Positions 23,633 through 34,828 of a DNA stretch of 64,000 nucleotides are shown here, one piece after another; position 1 is the stretch's first letter, and every line of letters begins with the position of its first letter. The notes beneath the pieces were generated by a model that saw only the letters and a list, made by a program, of their open reading frames with translations, did no database searches and was not told where the DNA came from. Position numbers and translations under genes: made by a program. The DNA comes from Oreohelix idahoensis (Eukaryota > Mollusca > Gastropoda > Stylommatophora > Oreohelicidae). Where the stretch lies: positions 535,001-599,000 of the forward strand of contig JAMPIV010019869.1 in NCBI GenBank assembly GCA_024509875.1, in the 5' to 3' direction.

Positions 23633-25807
23633 TTATGTGGAATCATGTGGGCATCTTGACAGAATGTCTGCCATCACATTATCTGATCCACGAATAGCTC
23701 GCACAGAGAAATTAAAAGGTTGAAGAGCAATTGCATATCGAGTAGACCTCGAGCTCTTCAAATTCTTACTCTGTATAGCAGTAAGAGCTTTTTGGTCGGT
23801 TTCTACTATGAAATGTGCACCTAGAAGGAATCTCTGTAGTTTGAGGATCGACCAAACCATAGCTAATAGCTCACGGTCTAAAACCGAATAATTCCTTTCT
23901 GCCGCATTAAGTTTTCTGGAAATATACATTACAGGATGCAGAGTTCCAGAGTACTCTTGCATTAGTGCCGCTCCAATCCCAGTGGATGAAGCGTCACTAC
24001 GAAGAACGAATGTCTTATCTTTAGTAGGTAGCACTAAAATAGGTGGTGTTGAAAACAATGTTTTAATCTTATCCAGAGAGCATTGGCATTCCTGAGACCA
24101 GTGGACCATATTAGGCGAACCTTTCTTTAGAAGTGTCGAAAGAGGTGCCATGATAGAGGATAGATTCTGAATGAATCTGCCATAAAATTGAATAAGACCT
24201 AACAGACTTCTCACCTGTTTTTTAGTCTTAGGGATCGAGATGTTAAGTATCTTACTAGTATTATGGTCCTCTGTCTTTAGGAAACCATGACCAACTCGGT
24301 GGCCTAGGAAAGAAATTTCGCTAAAACCAATATAGGCTTTAGAGGGTTTCGCTGTCAGGTTGTGCTCGCGCAAAGTAGACAGCAATTCATCTAACCCTGA
24401 ATAGTGATCTTCCCAAGTATCGCTGAAAAGACAGATGTCGTCTAGATATGCAATGACATCTGACCGATAAGATAGGATTCGGCGCATCATGCGCACGAAT
24501 GTAGCTGGTGCGTTCATAAGACCGAAAGGCATAAAATTCCATTGGAACAAACCTCTAGGTGTTGAAAAAGCCGTGAGAGATTTGGCGCGTTCAGATAAAG
24601 GAACTTGCCAATATCCTTTAGACAAATCAAGTTTAGTGAAAAAATGAGATTTGGAGAGTCGAGTAAGTAGCTCTTCCAGTAAAGGCATAGGTTCGGCATC
24701 GAACTTCGTTACTTGATTCAATTTTCGATAGTCAACGCAAAGACGTATGTTATTGTCTTTTTTACGAACAATAACCATCGGCGAAGAATATGCAGAGGTG
24801 GATGGTTCGATTATTTTCAAATCTGTCATCTCATCCAACTCTTTCTCAACCTGTGCTTGGAAATGTATAGGTATAGGATAAGGTCTAACCCTAATAGGAG
24901 TATGGTCAGTTAGAACAGTGTCATGTTCAATGACATGCGTTTGTCCAGGGATGTCAGTGAGTACATCCTGAAATGTTTGCAACATAGTTGAAACTTGTCG
25001 CTGTTCTCCTAGAGACAAATCAGGAGAGACAGTAACGTTCTTCCATGATTCACTAGAATGGAGTGGGATCATTGGAAGAGGAAGATTTACATCTGAAAAA
25101 CTTGTTTCCTCATCCTGTATCACGGACAGTGATGAGTAATGACCATGTTGTACTGGAGAATTGTCCGTTGCTTGGAAAATGGGTTGCAAATAATCCGGAC
25201 GTTCATGGAATTCAGTAAGCATATTGATGTGGAAGGTTTTATGCTTCCCATCAATATTGACAATATAGTCGACATCGGAAATTTTCGATATTATATCGTA
25301 CGGACCTTTCCAAGAAATAAGTAATCTGTTTTCCCTACAAGGTAGTAATACAAATGCTTTGTCACCAGGACACAGTTGTCGTAAGCATCTCTTCTTATTG
25401 GCAAATTGCCTTGCCTTCTGTTTCGCAAATTCAGAAGAAGAAGTTGCTAATTTGCATGCTTCGATAATCTTTTGTCTCAACGCGATGACGTATTCGTAGG
25501 ATGACTTTGTGTCATCGTCAATATTGTCAGATGTTATGAGATCGTGAAGCAACGACATAGGGCCACGCGGACGCGCGCCAAAGACGAGTTCAAAGGGAGA
25601 AAATCCTGTATGTTCATTGGGTACCTCTCTGTAAGCGAAGAGGGCCGCAGGTAAAACTCTGTCCCAGTCTTGAGGATGATCCTCAGTTATCTTCCCTAGT
25701 AAGTTTTTAAGTGTTCTATTAAGGCGTTCGACCATCCCATTAGACATTGGATGATAGATACTACTCAAAGATCTCTCTATCTGCAGAGTAGACATTACTT
25801 GAGACAT
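23633..25807 (-). CDS. Element C pol: integrase (C-terminal half), RT and RNase H
   Basis: This 724-codon open frame is the longest in the window. Residues about 1-100 are the end of the integrase core, with HPMSNGMVERLNRTLKN (catalytic Glu) and AYREVPNEHTG. A GPY/F module (SWKGPYDII) is near residue 170. After a linker comes RT: YSSPMVIVRKKDNNIRLCVDYRKLN, FTKLDLSKGYWQVPL, FGLMNAPATF and YLDD (about 24435-24455). RNase H follows with SDASSTGIG, DRELLAMVW, ETDQKAL and SDNVMADILSR, so its acidic residues are all present. The listed Met is internal: the frame continues upstream into the first half of integrase beyond a nonsense codon. The single frame proves the order integrase-RT-RNase H. Confidence 0.92.
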   Translation of the reverse strand: MSQVMSTLQIERSLSSIYHPMSNGMVERLNRTLKNLLGKITEDHPQDWDRVLPAALFAYREVPNEHTGFSPFELVFGARPRGPMSLLHDLITSDNIDDDTKSSYEYVIALRQKIIEACKLATSSSEFAKQKARQFANKKRCLRQLCPGDKAFVLLPCRENRLLISWKGPYDIISKISDVDYIVNIDGKHKTFHINMLTEFHERPDYLQPIFQATDNSPVQHGHYSSLSVIQDEETSFSDVNLPLPMIPLHSSESWKNVTVSPDLSLGEQRQVSTMLQTFQDVLTDIPGQTHVIEHDTVLTDHTPIRVRPYPIPIHFQAQVEKELDEMTDLKIIEPSTSAYSSPMVIVRKKDNNIRLCVDYRKLNQVTKFDAEPMPLLEELLTRLSKSHFFTKLDLSKGYWQVPLSERAKSLTAFSTPRGLFQWNFMPFGLMNAPATFVRMMRRILSYRSDVIAYLDDICLFSDTWEDHYSGLDELLSTLREHNLTAKPSKAYIGFSEISFLGHRVGHGFLKTEDHNTSKILNISIPKTKKQVRSLLGLIQFYGRFIQNLSSIMAPLSTLLKKGSPNMVHWSQECQCSLDKIKTLFSTPPILVLPTKDKTFVLRSDASSTGIGAALMQEYSGTLHPVMYISRKLNAAERNYSVLDRELLAMVWSILKLQRFLLGAHFIVETDQKALTAIQSKNLKSSRSTRYAIALQPFNFSVRAIRGSDNVMADILSRCPHDST

Positions 25808-27120
25808 GGTATCCGATTTTAGTTGGGTGCCATGATCTGATAATATTTCTCCGGGGAATCCCAGACGAGAAAATATTAGCTAAAGAGCGTCTGCAACATC
25901 TGCAGTGGAAATGCTCTTCAGAGGTATAGCCTCTGGCCAACGTGTGCACATGTCCACACACGTTAAGATAAACTGATGTCCTCTGTTAGATTTGATCTTA
26001 AACGGACCAATAATGTCTATTGCCATTTTCTGAAACGGCCGAATAGGAATGTCTGCAGCCTGAATAGGTGCAGCATGGCGTGGACCTTTGGATTTGACCT
26101 CTTGACATACTTTACAAGATCAACAATAAATCCGTATGTCCTTGTTTACCAATGGCCAAAAGAAAGCCGCAAGGACTCTTGACTTAGTACGGGAAAAACC
26201 CATGTGTCCAGCACACTGAGAGTCGTGTGCGTGCTGCAAAATTTTAACTCTCAAATTCTTGGGAACCAGGATTTGAGAATGACTTGACGTAATGGAGTCT
26301 TGAACCATACGTACAAGTACGCCATTCTTCTTTGTAATCCACGATTTACAATTTGAATCTTTATTCGGATCACCTTTTGTTGCAAGAGTGAAGAATTTCT
26401 TTAGAGTCGGATCATCTTCTTGCTGTTTTATAAACGAGTCACGAGAAATTACCAAGGGATCATCTTGGTTATGCACTTCATTATCTTCAGTAGATGAAGT
26501 TTGAGGCATATTAAGAGCTTGAGCTCTAGTGACTACAGCATTAGCAGTTTGCACATTGTGTTTTTCCCAAACGGAAATTTGTTGCGGAGTGCATTCTTTG
26601 ACTCCGTGAATACGACCGATGATAAGATCAGCGATCGGATTCGGCAGAAGACATGCGTGTACATCTCCTGTAAAGAAAGGAGTAGCAATCCTAATGATAG
26701 CAGTAGAATATTTCTCTAAGGTGCCGCCAAATGTTACACATTTGACTACTTTTCCTGTGGCACGAGAAGGATCTACGAGTGACTGCCTAACACCAATTGT
26801 GGTGCATCCAGAGTCAAAAAGAACTGAGACTGGATCGTCATTTACTAAACCTTTGTGTAAGACAAGAGAACCTCTTCCATCATGCGCTACTGACGCAGGA
26901 TGAGCGGGAAGAGGATGGCCACAATTTAAAGTGGACACCGTAGTTGGTTCAAATAATGTTTTGCATTGGGGGCACTGAGATGCACTCCCAAAATCAAAAG
27001 CGGAACATGCCATATTATTAGCGTCATTATTATCTTTAGTCTGTTTATAGGCTTCATGTGACTTGCTGTGCAGAGTTTGCCTGATAATGTGTTTTATGTT
27101 TTTTGTATTGTGATCTACCT
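25808..27120 (-). pseudogene. Element C/O protease and integrase N-terminal half
   Basis: From 27120 the sense frame gives a CPQC...NCGHPLP zinc-knuckle-like box (about 26920-26980) and retropepsin with VLFDSGCTTIGV (about 26795-26830) plus the IADLIIGRI box (about 26615-26640). A linker with TRAQALN follows. The integrase zinc-binding domain comes next, with HAHDSQCAGHMGFS and WPLVNKD near 26130-26230. The catalytic core then runs through IDIIGPF and LTCVDMCTRWPEA (first Asp) to LSDHGTQ (second Asp, about 25810-25840). Two nonsense codons break it, one near 26119 in the zinc domain and one near 25878 in the core. The enzyme pieces are otherwise collinear with 23633-25807. Confidence 0.85.
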
Positions 27121-28440
27121 CGATTATTATTGCCTCTGTAATCATTATTGTTTCCTCTATTGTAACCCCTATTTGGGTTTGAGTCATAGTTCTCATGGTT
27201 ACCATTATAATGTTCATTATAATGAGAATCTCTATAATTATGATCTTGTTGTTTCCATGACGGATAACTTGGATAGTTTCTATAATTACTTCCTCTGCGG
27301 AAATTCCTATAATTGTGACCACCCCTGAATCGAGGGCTGTCGGCTCGTCTCCAGTTCTTCGCAGAAGAACCCTGAAATGATTGGTTACCTTGGTTTTGAT
27401 AACTATTATGGTTACCCTTTTTATCAAACCTGTTGTGTGGTCCCTGAAATTTGTGTGAGTAATTAGGGTTGTATGGTGTTGCTGAAGCAACTGGCATACT
27501 TTCCTTAACCTTAGCGTTGCTAAAAGCTACGTCCGGATGTGCAGTGACGTATTGGGTACAATATTCTTCCATTTCTTTTAGTGTCTTGGGTTTATGCTCA
27601 TGTAGGAATTCAAGGAATGGTTTATTTACACTTGACATAATCTTGTCTCTGAGCAACAAGTCCATAAGGGCTTCATATGTCTTTTCTGTTTTGGACAGCT
27701 CAATCCAACGATTAAATGTAAGACGTGTCCTTGCAATGAATTCTGAGAATTCTACCCCTGATTCAGGTACCATTTTCTTAAACAAAAGACGGTACCCTTC
27801 CTCTGTTAATTGATATTTTTTTAGCAAGGCTGCTCTGATAACATCATAATTATTCTGTTCAGCCTCTTCTACCAAGCTTAAACTAGTCAGAGTGTCACCT
27901 TTCAGTATCTCTGATAACTGATTAGCATATTGTGATATATCCACATTATGATTTCGACAAGAACGTTCAAATCTATCTAGCCAAACTGTTATATCGTCAC
28001 TGGATGGATTAAATGCTGGTAGCTTGATCTTGTAAATAAAAGGTTTAACATTACCACCAGATGACTGATTAACGTTACCCATGTTTATCAATTTCAACTT
28101 TTCTAACTCAAATGCTAAAAGTTTTTCCTGATGTTCATGTTCCATCTTTATTTTTCTCTCGTCAGCTTCCATTTCTAGTCTTTTTTTGCTCAGCTTCTTT
28201 GTCTAATCTCTTTTGTTCAGCCTCAGCTTCTCTATCTAATCTCTTTTGTTCAGCATCAAGTCTTTTTTCTTCAACCTGAGCTTCTGCTTTCAATTTATTT
28301 TCATCTTTTTGTTTCTTTTCTTCTGACTTCAATGCTATGGTCCATTGAGCAGTTGCGTATTCTTCCAATTCTTTACTAGACTTGCCTAGGAATTTCCCTA
28401 TCCCAATAAAGTAATCTAAAGTCGACATAATGTCTAACAA
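27054..28440 (-). pseudogene. Element C/O Gag
   Basis: The start is MSTLDYFIGIGKFLG (ATG near 28428). Residues about 30-90 are a coiled coil of EQKRLDREAEA repeats. A 1-nt shift near 28170-28190 separates this from the 372-codon main frame (27054-28172). Capsid sequence (KLPAFNPSSDDITVWLDRFE) and a SCAN-like C-terminal part (LLLRDKIMSSVNKPFLEFL, LKEMEEYCTQYV) come next. The last ~130 residues are a basic Asn/Gly/Arg/Tyr-rich tail (NYRNFRRGSNYRNYPSY) in place of a CCHC knuckle. The protease frame is +1 relative to this frame and overlaps it; a run of six A lies at the transition near 27100-27106. Confidence 0.85.
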
Positions 28441-29544
28441 TATGTGACTAATATCCCTGAAATAACAAATTAATTTATTTCAACCAAACAGGAGCAAGTT
28501 TTTAACAAAAACTTGTATAATCAGCTCCCTTAATTTCAATGTCTTTTGAAGACAAGTCTTTTTTAAGAACTTGTATGGTTATTCCATGATAACAATATCA
28601 TCAGACATTTGTATCATAAATTCAATCAAAATATCAATAGTGTATGTCTAAGTATGTGTACCAATAGCAAACAAAACAATAACAATAATACGAAGACAAA
28701 TATTCAAAACACTACGATAACATTCGCAGAAGTCAACTAAAAAACTAAACTGAAGGAAATCTCACAAATGATGTGATGATAACTGCGAAAATGTAAACAA
28801 AACAACTGACGTCACAGTGTATAAACATAAAGGTGTATAGAACTGAATGACAGGAAAGAGTAGACCTACAAATACAAACAAATTTAATCAAAACTAAAGA
28901 ATAGAAAAATGTTACAAAAAACAACGAAGAAAAAACACACCTCGTCACAACTAACACAAATAGCAACAAATTGTCGCTAGCAGATTTTCAATCAAGAAAA
29001 CCGCACCTACAGAACACTAATACAAGACCTCTATCACGTGGTATATCTTATATTAGTCACACACCCAACCTCCCACGAAACATAAACTAATTTAATATAC
29101 AAACAAATAACATGTAACATAAATACATATAGCATGAATGAAGAGTGTTGTGAAGAAGGCTTAATAGCAGTATATAAATTATAGTTTCCACCACAAAATA
29201 TGTCACTTTATATCTAATTATTGTTCAATAGTCAAGAACATTCATAACATTCAGCATTATCAGGAATGATGTTCCAACGATGAAAAAATACAACTGATTC
29301 TTCTCCAGGAACGGTGGCAATGGTAAAATCAGATTTCTTGTTCTTCAAAACAGTAATGACAACGTTAATGAAACATGGCCTTCTAAAGAACAGTTTTGAC
29401 AATCAACGCCGGGTACTTTGCATTCTGTAAAATAACGTCTGCGTAGAAAATCAGTCTCACAGGCAACGCCGGGTACTTTGCAATTTGACGAAGGTAACGT
29501 CTGTGTAGAGTCTCACCTCGTAAACCCACGTATTTGATCACCAC
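28441..29544 (-). other. 5' leader of element O/C, no gene
   Basis: This 1.1 kb lies between the 5' LTR and the Gag start. Next to the LTR (minus strand, after ...GGTATCA) comes G TGGTGATCAAATACG; the TGG could begin a tRNA primer-binding site, but I cannot name the tRNA. An imperfect ~60-bp direct duplication lies at about 29400-29510, marked by CAACGCCGGGTACTTTGCA at about 29405 and 29464. The rest is AT-rich with no domain. Confidence 0.5.
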
Positions 29545-30638
29545 TGATACCAAAGGAGAATGTTGAGTGGTTTAAGCATAGATGTTGGTATACTTGATGT
29601 GTACTGTCACTGGATACTGACTGGTATATCGTGCTGTAATATGATTGATCGCGAATGTGTGACATGGAAGTTCGTCAAGGTGGACATCTGTGTAGCAGTG
29701 CAGACGTGTATCACAACACGTAACATACAAGAATGTATGTGGCATTCATCACATTGAAAGGTGTAGATGTGGAGTTGATGGAAGCATATGTTGTACGTGT
29801 TACAAGTATGGAGTCAAAAATATAGGTGAACAGCTGTGCACGTTTTTTCACCATTTATTATAGTCACAGCAACAAAACGTAGACAAATCCATATAAGCAT
29901 GACACAGGAACATGGCGGATATGAAGACAGTTCACTACAATGGCATGTACATAAGTTCTAATAATTATATGATTATCAAAGTGTTGCAGACTCCAATTTC
30001 TCTCCCATTCCACAACTAGCAGAAAAACCCCGTATTACACAACGGGTAAATAACTATAAATATCCAACAGTTTCATTCTGACTCATCTTAAGTCATTCTT
30101 CTTAAGTCGACCTCCCAAACATGGCGGGCGACGAAATTAGCATAGTCCATCCCTCTAATCGGACGTATCGAAGATAGGCTGTCCTTTCGAAGATAGTCTT
30201 ATACAACTCCCTTGTACATCAGGCGAGTTTTCATTTTCAAAGTTATAATAGCAATAACTAATAACCCATCTGTTCTTCCACTCCAGATAGTTATATATAT
30301 TATCCCCAAAAGGCAATGCAGAGAAGTAACCAGACATTCCGTCTGACAGACCCAGAACAACAACACGGCCTCCCGCACGGGAAAATCTTCTTAAAAAAAA
30401 ACCCCAGTTTGGACATGCGCAGTTCGCATTTCCTCTGACCTATTCAGTCAGCTGGTATAACCTTTTAAGAGGAGTAACTACATATTTACTTTCCCTCAAA
30501 GCAAAAGATGAGTATTCGCCCTTAGATTATGGTTCCAATGAAAAATACATTAGACCCAAAAATCTTATTCAAAATATTTTCAAACATAACAAGTATACAG
30601 ACAGACTACATTATCAGTTATGAAAACTGCACGTAACA
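29545..30638 (-). repeat. 5' LTR of element O, internally deleted (1094 bp)
   Basis: It begins TGATACCAAAGG and ends CACGTAACA, followed by ACCAT. It is collinear with 15459-16922 except that 'agttatatatat' joins directly to 'tatccccaaaagg' at about 30300, skipping ~378 bp present in the left LTR. Because this is the upstream LTR it would carry the promoter. A deletion here is more likely than an insertion on the left, as related LTRs in the window are 1.24-1.33 kb. Confidence 0.85.
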
Positions 30639-30643
30639 ACCAT

Positions 30644-33600
30644 GCATTTTTCTGCCTGTCTTACTCACCTGTTAATCCACGCCCCTTTTCTGTAAACACG
30701 GGCTAACGCAAAGTTTCCAAACTTCGCGACGTGCCAGTCATAACAGGTAGCGAATTAGGTTTGTTTACCTAGTTCTCACGCGAGCTTATCTGTCAATCAT
30801 GAGATGCCTGACAGACCGCACGTGAAGAAACCGAAGACCCTTTGAAGTTCGTACTCAGGTAGCCGGGAATTTCCCGAGTGGCTTTGATGTAGTCGCGGGG
30901 CAAAAATCTTCGAGAACCCTTTAGACGTGAGAATTCTTCTGATGTCGATTAGCAACGCTGAGACAGCGCGACCGTAAAACCTTTTATCTGGGGAACTCTG
31001 TTCACGATTTGCCCGATTCACATGGTAATGTGAAAAGTAGCGTCATCGATAGATCAGAGAAACAATAATATATGTATAAATTTTGGATATTCTAAGCACG
31101 TATCTAGAACCATTGTGGAAGATGTGTTAATAGCATTTCGTGGGGATCGTTTCATTTCTGATTTGTGGTAATAGAAATTAGCATTTACGCGATTTAATGT
31201 GTTAAAGTTTTACCACTAAAATTCACTGTGATTTTCTAGCTGTTAGAACTAGTGAAATAAAATAACGCGTAGCTATTTTTTTGCCAGATGTACAGTTAGA
31301 ATGTAATTTCCATCACCCGCTTTCTCACATAAGAAGAGATGGGTTTAGTTGACTGAGCATACACTAGGCGCGAATGATAAGTGACAGAAAAGAATTCACG
31401 TTTATTTCCATTTTGTGTATTTATTATAAGTGACTATTATTTAATATCATACGACTAAACAAACAGACGCCGACAATCTAATAGCTATTAACGACAGGCG
31501 ATATTTATTAAAAGCGCGTATGGATAATTAAAGAATAATAGACATTGTACGCTGATCGTTACCGCGCGCAAAGGGGTGGGAAGGGATGCATACCTTCACC
31601 CGACCTAGAGACGTCGCGCTGGCGAAAGCTGACCGGATAGGAATAGGCTAAAGACACCGTGTGCCTTTTAAATTTAATCAGGACTGACGGAGGGGATAAG
31701 AGATCGTCTTGTCCCCGTCTGTGTACATATAGATAGCGATGTAGAATAGTAGCATTTTTTTCATAAATGTTTCTTTATTCCTAAGCAGACCTGATCACAA
31801 GAGCGTCCAGCGGTCTATTTTGGTCCTTTTCTTCATTTACTGATTGATTACTGTTGTCTTTTCTTGGCTTATGCGTCCCCATGTTCATTTGTGAACAGGA
31901 TTGGCCAAAGATATACCAGAAACATTTAACGTGTAAATTTAACTGGACTTATCAATACCCAGATATTTTTTCCCCAATTTATCAGCCCACGGGGGTTGTG
32001 CAGAAATAATAACACTATCTGACTTTTGACAGTCGTATCAGCGGATTTATCCAGAAAGTTACGCTGTTTCAAAATCGGCACTCACCACAGAGCCAGCCGG
32101 TAGGATTACCATCATTTAACAATTGTAACAGTTTTTAGCAACTAGATGTTTCCAAATACTGGAAGTATTTTCCACTGTTTGTCGTGAACACAAGATCTCG
32201 GTTTCTACACTAACCATTCGAGGTGACATTTGTTCATCCAGGAATACACCACCAAATTTGGCGTCCCCCTCATAAAATTTTATTTGTTATAGAGGATGGA
32301 CTGGGGCCAACTTGGATAATACCCCTGACATTTTATATGTTCAGGAATCATTGTAATTCCAAAGGGATATCACCAAGAATTAGGTAAGCGTGATTGAGTG
32401 GCCACTGTATGACAGAGAGAGTGAATATTTTTCTTTGTTACAAGAATTACACCAACTTTGATTTGGCTTTAAATTGTTTACTTTACTGGGTAGCATTTCG
32501 TAGGAACTTTGTTTTTCCTTACTGTCTATTCTGTAACATAGTGCTAACCTTTGACCTTTGGGGTTATTAACTTGTTGGGTTCTTGTCTCAGTAAGGGGAG
32601 GGCACATTTATTCTGTTATTTCCTATGTATGTAATTCTGATTTTAAATTGATCTTTCTTTAGATATTTGGTGTTGTCAAGTTTAAATGATAATAAACAAC
32701 AAAAGAAACTTAACTTTGTGTGTCGGTCAGACCCATACCCAATTAACCATAGTTTTTTCACGTTTGTGTGTCTTGTTGTCACATAGTTGTGGGTGTGTGT
32801 AGTTAAACTTATATTTACATGTATAGGGAGGGAAAGATTGTCTTGTACTAAATTATAGTCGTATAGATAGCTGGACTAGAGAAACTACTTATTCCAGAGA
32901 CAGATCTTCTCCTTAAACTATTCACCCGTGAAAATCTGTTTCTCACACCTTTATTTCTCACGTACTTATCACCATCCACTCTACTCAGGCTGGACCATAA
33001 ATATCTTCCAAAACTATCTTATTACGACAGTAGAATAAATCCAAGTACGATGCTGCTACTCACAGTATATATCAGGGATATTTTTTAGAGTTATTTTTTT
33101 TTATCCCTCATGATTTTCCCGGTATTTGGTCTCTTGCGCTTTCTACATGATAAGAGATAAATTTTGTGGGGGCCTTTAATGTGCATAAAACAACATGGAA
33201 TCTACGATTTCTTGGCCGTTGTTCGAGAGGAAACACGACGTTCACACGCCAAAATTAAGACAATTCACAACACATGCAACATAACTTTGAGAGCCAGAGG
33301 TTGAATGTCTAACATATTTCACAAGCAAGTAGAGAGATAAGCACCAAAATCCTCGAGGCTTGTTTTATTAGATAAATAATACTCGGGGATCGTTACAAAA
33401 GTTGGTTCTTGTCTATATATCAGTTTCTCCGTACCTTTTCGATTAAGGAAGACTTTTATATTGAAGACCCCTCGCTTGCGAAAACGATTATGGTCCATAA
33501 AATGTGGATATAGGAGAAAATACATTCATTTCTATTACTTTTGTCCAAGAATAAGTTAGTGGGCCTTTTGAGGGATATTTCGAATTTTATGTGTTGTAAT

Positions 33601-34828
33601 ATTTGTAATTATTGAATGATTTTTCCGTACGAAACCTTACGGGCTGTCTGAGTGGAATACATCTCTGAACTGTATGTGTGCAAACAGTCCGTACCATATA
33701 TGGAGATATTTATATATGTTGTTTGCGTGCTTGGTTGTTTTGATATATATATAACTCGCAGATGCAGTGAACCTTGTATAAGTTGTTTGATGTAGATATA
33801 ATCCGCGCATGCTGACGTCTGTTTAATCGTGTTAACTTTTATTTTGCTGCAGATATCCGCATTGTATTGACATTCATATAAAGGCGGATGCATTTTAAAC
33901 AAAAGATGTTGGTCGCCAGGTCGGTCACGAAATAAGAAATTGTTTCTTTGGGGGAAAAAACGTAAACCAACCAACCCCCCCCCCCCAAAAAAAAAAAACT
34001 TCTTTTAATAACACGAAAGCTGATTCTTTCAGTAATACTCGGTTATTATTGACTGATACTTTTCAGCTCCCCTTGAAGCACAGGGTTCCAACAAATATAC
34101 ACGAAGCTCTCACGTCCTGTCCGTACAAAGTCTTTCAATGAGTTCTTTATCTCCTTCATTCTAATTCCCTGTTCCATGTTTTTTGTTGATATTTCCGATT
34201 TCTCTTACCTGGGGATTCAGCAACAAGAAGGGTCCATTAATGCTATGAACTGGTTTTTCTCAGTATATGTCCTATACAGAGGCAGCACACTCTCCTAAAA
34301 TCTTAATCTCCCTTCTAGTTCATCTGGGATTTGTCTGGTTCTTTCCATCGTTGGGCATTAGTGATTTAAAGTTACTTACCTGAATGCTGCCCCAGCTTTT
34401 TAAGTTGAGTTTTTAAAATGCCGTTACAAAATCCTACGTGGTTTAGATACACTGTCTGGTTACCGTGTGTTAGTTGGCAACTGGTAATTGCTTTAGCTGA
34501 GTAGTAAAGTGAAGAAATTGATTGGCGTACACTTGAAAGCAGGTAACTTAATTTACTAGCGTATAAGGAGCGAAGCCATGTGATCCAGACAACAGTAGTT
34601 GTTTTCGATTAATTCAGGATATGCGCAGATTACACTGGAAACAGGTCGGACCTGATGCAGGCTTTAGATAATACAATCTGCACTGCTACAAGCTTATAAT
34701 CTTATTGGCTTGTTTGACTGAGGGAGATATGCTTTTGTGATCAAACGGTGAGATATATTTGTATTTTTTCTAGGCTGTGTTTTCTAAACAGTTTACCAGT
34801 TAAATAAAGTGTTATTTTTAATCAAAAG
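30644..34828. other. No gene seen, 4.2 kb AT-rich
   Basis: No open frame here has a recognisable domain and I see no clear dispersed repeat. Small structures only: C12 followed by A12 at about 33975-33998 (a possible retroposed tail on neither strand with certainty), and several short T runs. This is one of the few stretches that may be unique host DNA. Confidence 0.5.

Larger units (their letters stand above)
15454..30643 (-). mobile_element. Element O: composite nested Gmr1-like LTR retrotransposon with ACCAT duplication
   Basis: Two nearly identical LTRs lie at 15459-16922 and 29545-30638. Both run TGATACCAAAGG ... CGTAACA on the plus strand. The 5 bases before the left TG (15454-15458) and the 5 bases after the right CA (30639-30643) are both ACCAT, a target-site duplication. 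The interior reads minus. Next to the left LTR are RNase H, RT and the integrase C-terminus (17413-19452), cut by a plus-strand element at 19457. Next to the right LTR are a leader, gag, protease and integrase. Another LTR and a second pol copy sit in between. I infer nested insertions followed by recombination between two related copies. Confidence 0.75.

Noticed and set aside
27068..27328. Tyr/Asn-rich frame on the plus strand
   Set aside because: It is the antisense shadow of the Asn/Gly/Arg-rich Gag tail on the minus strand.
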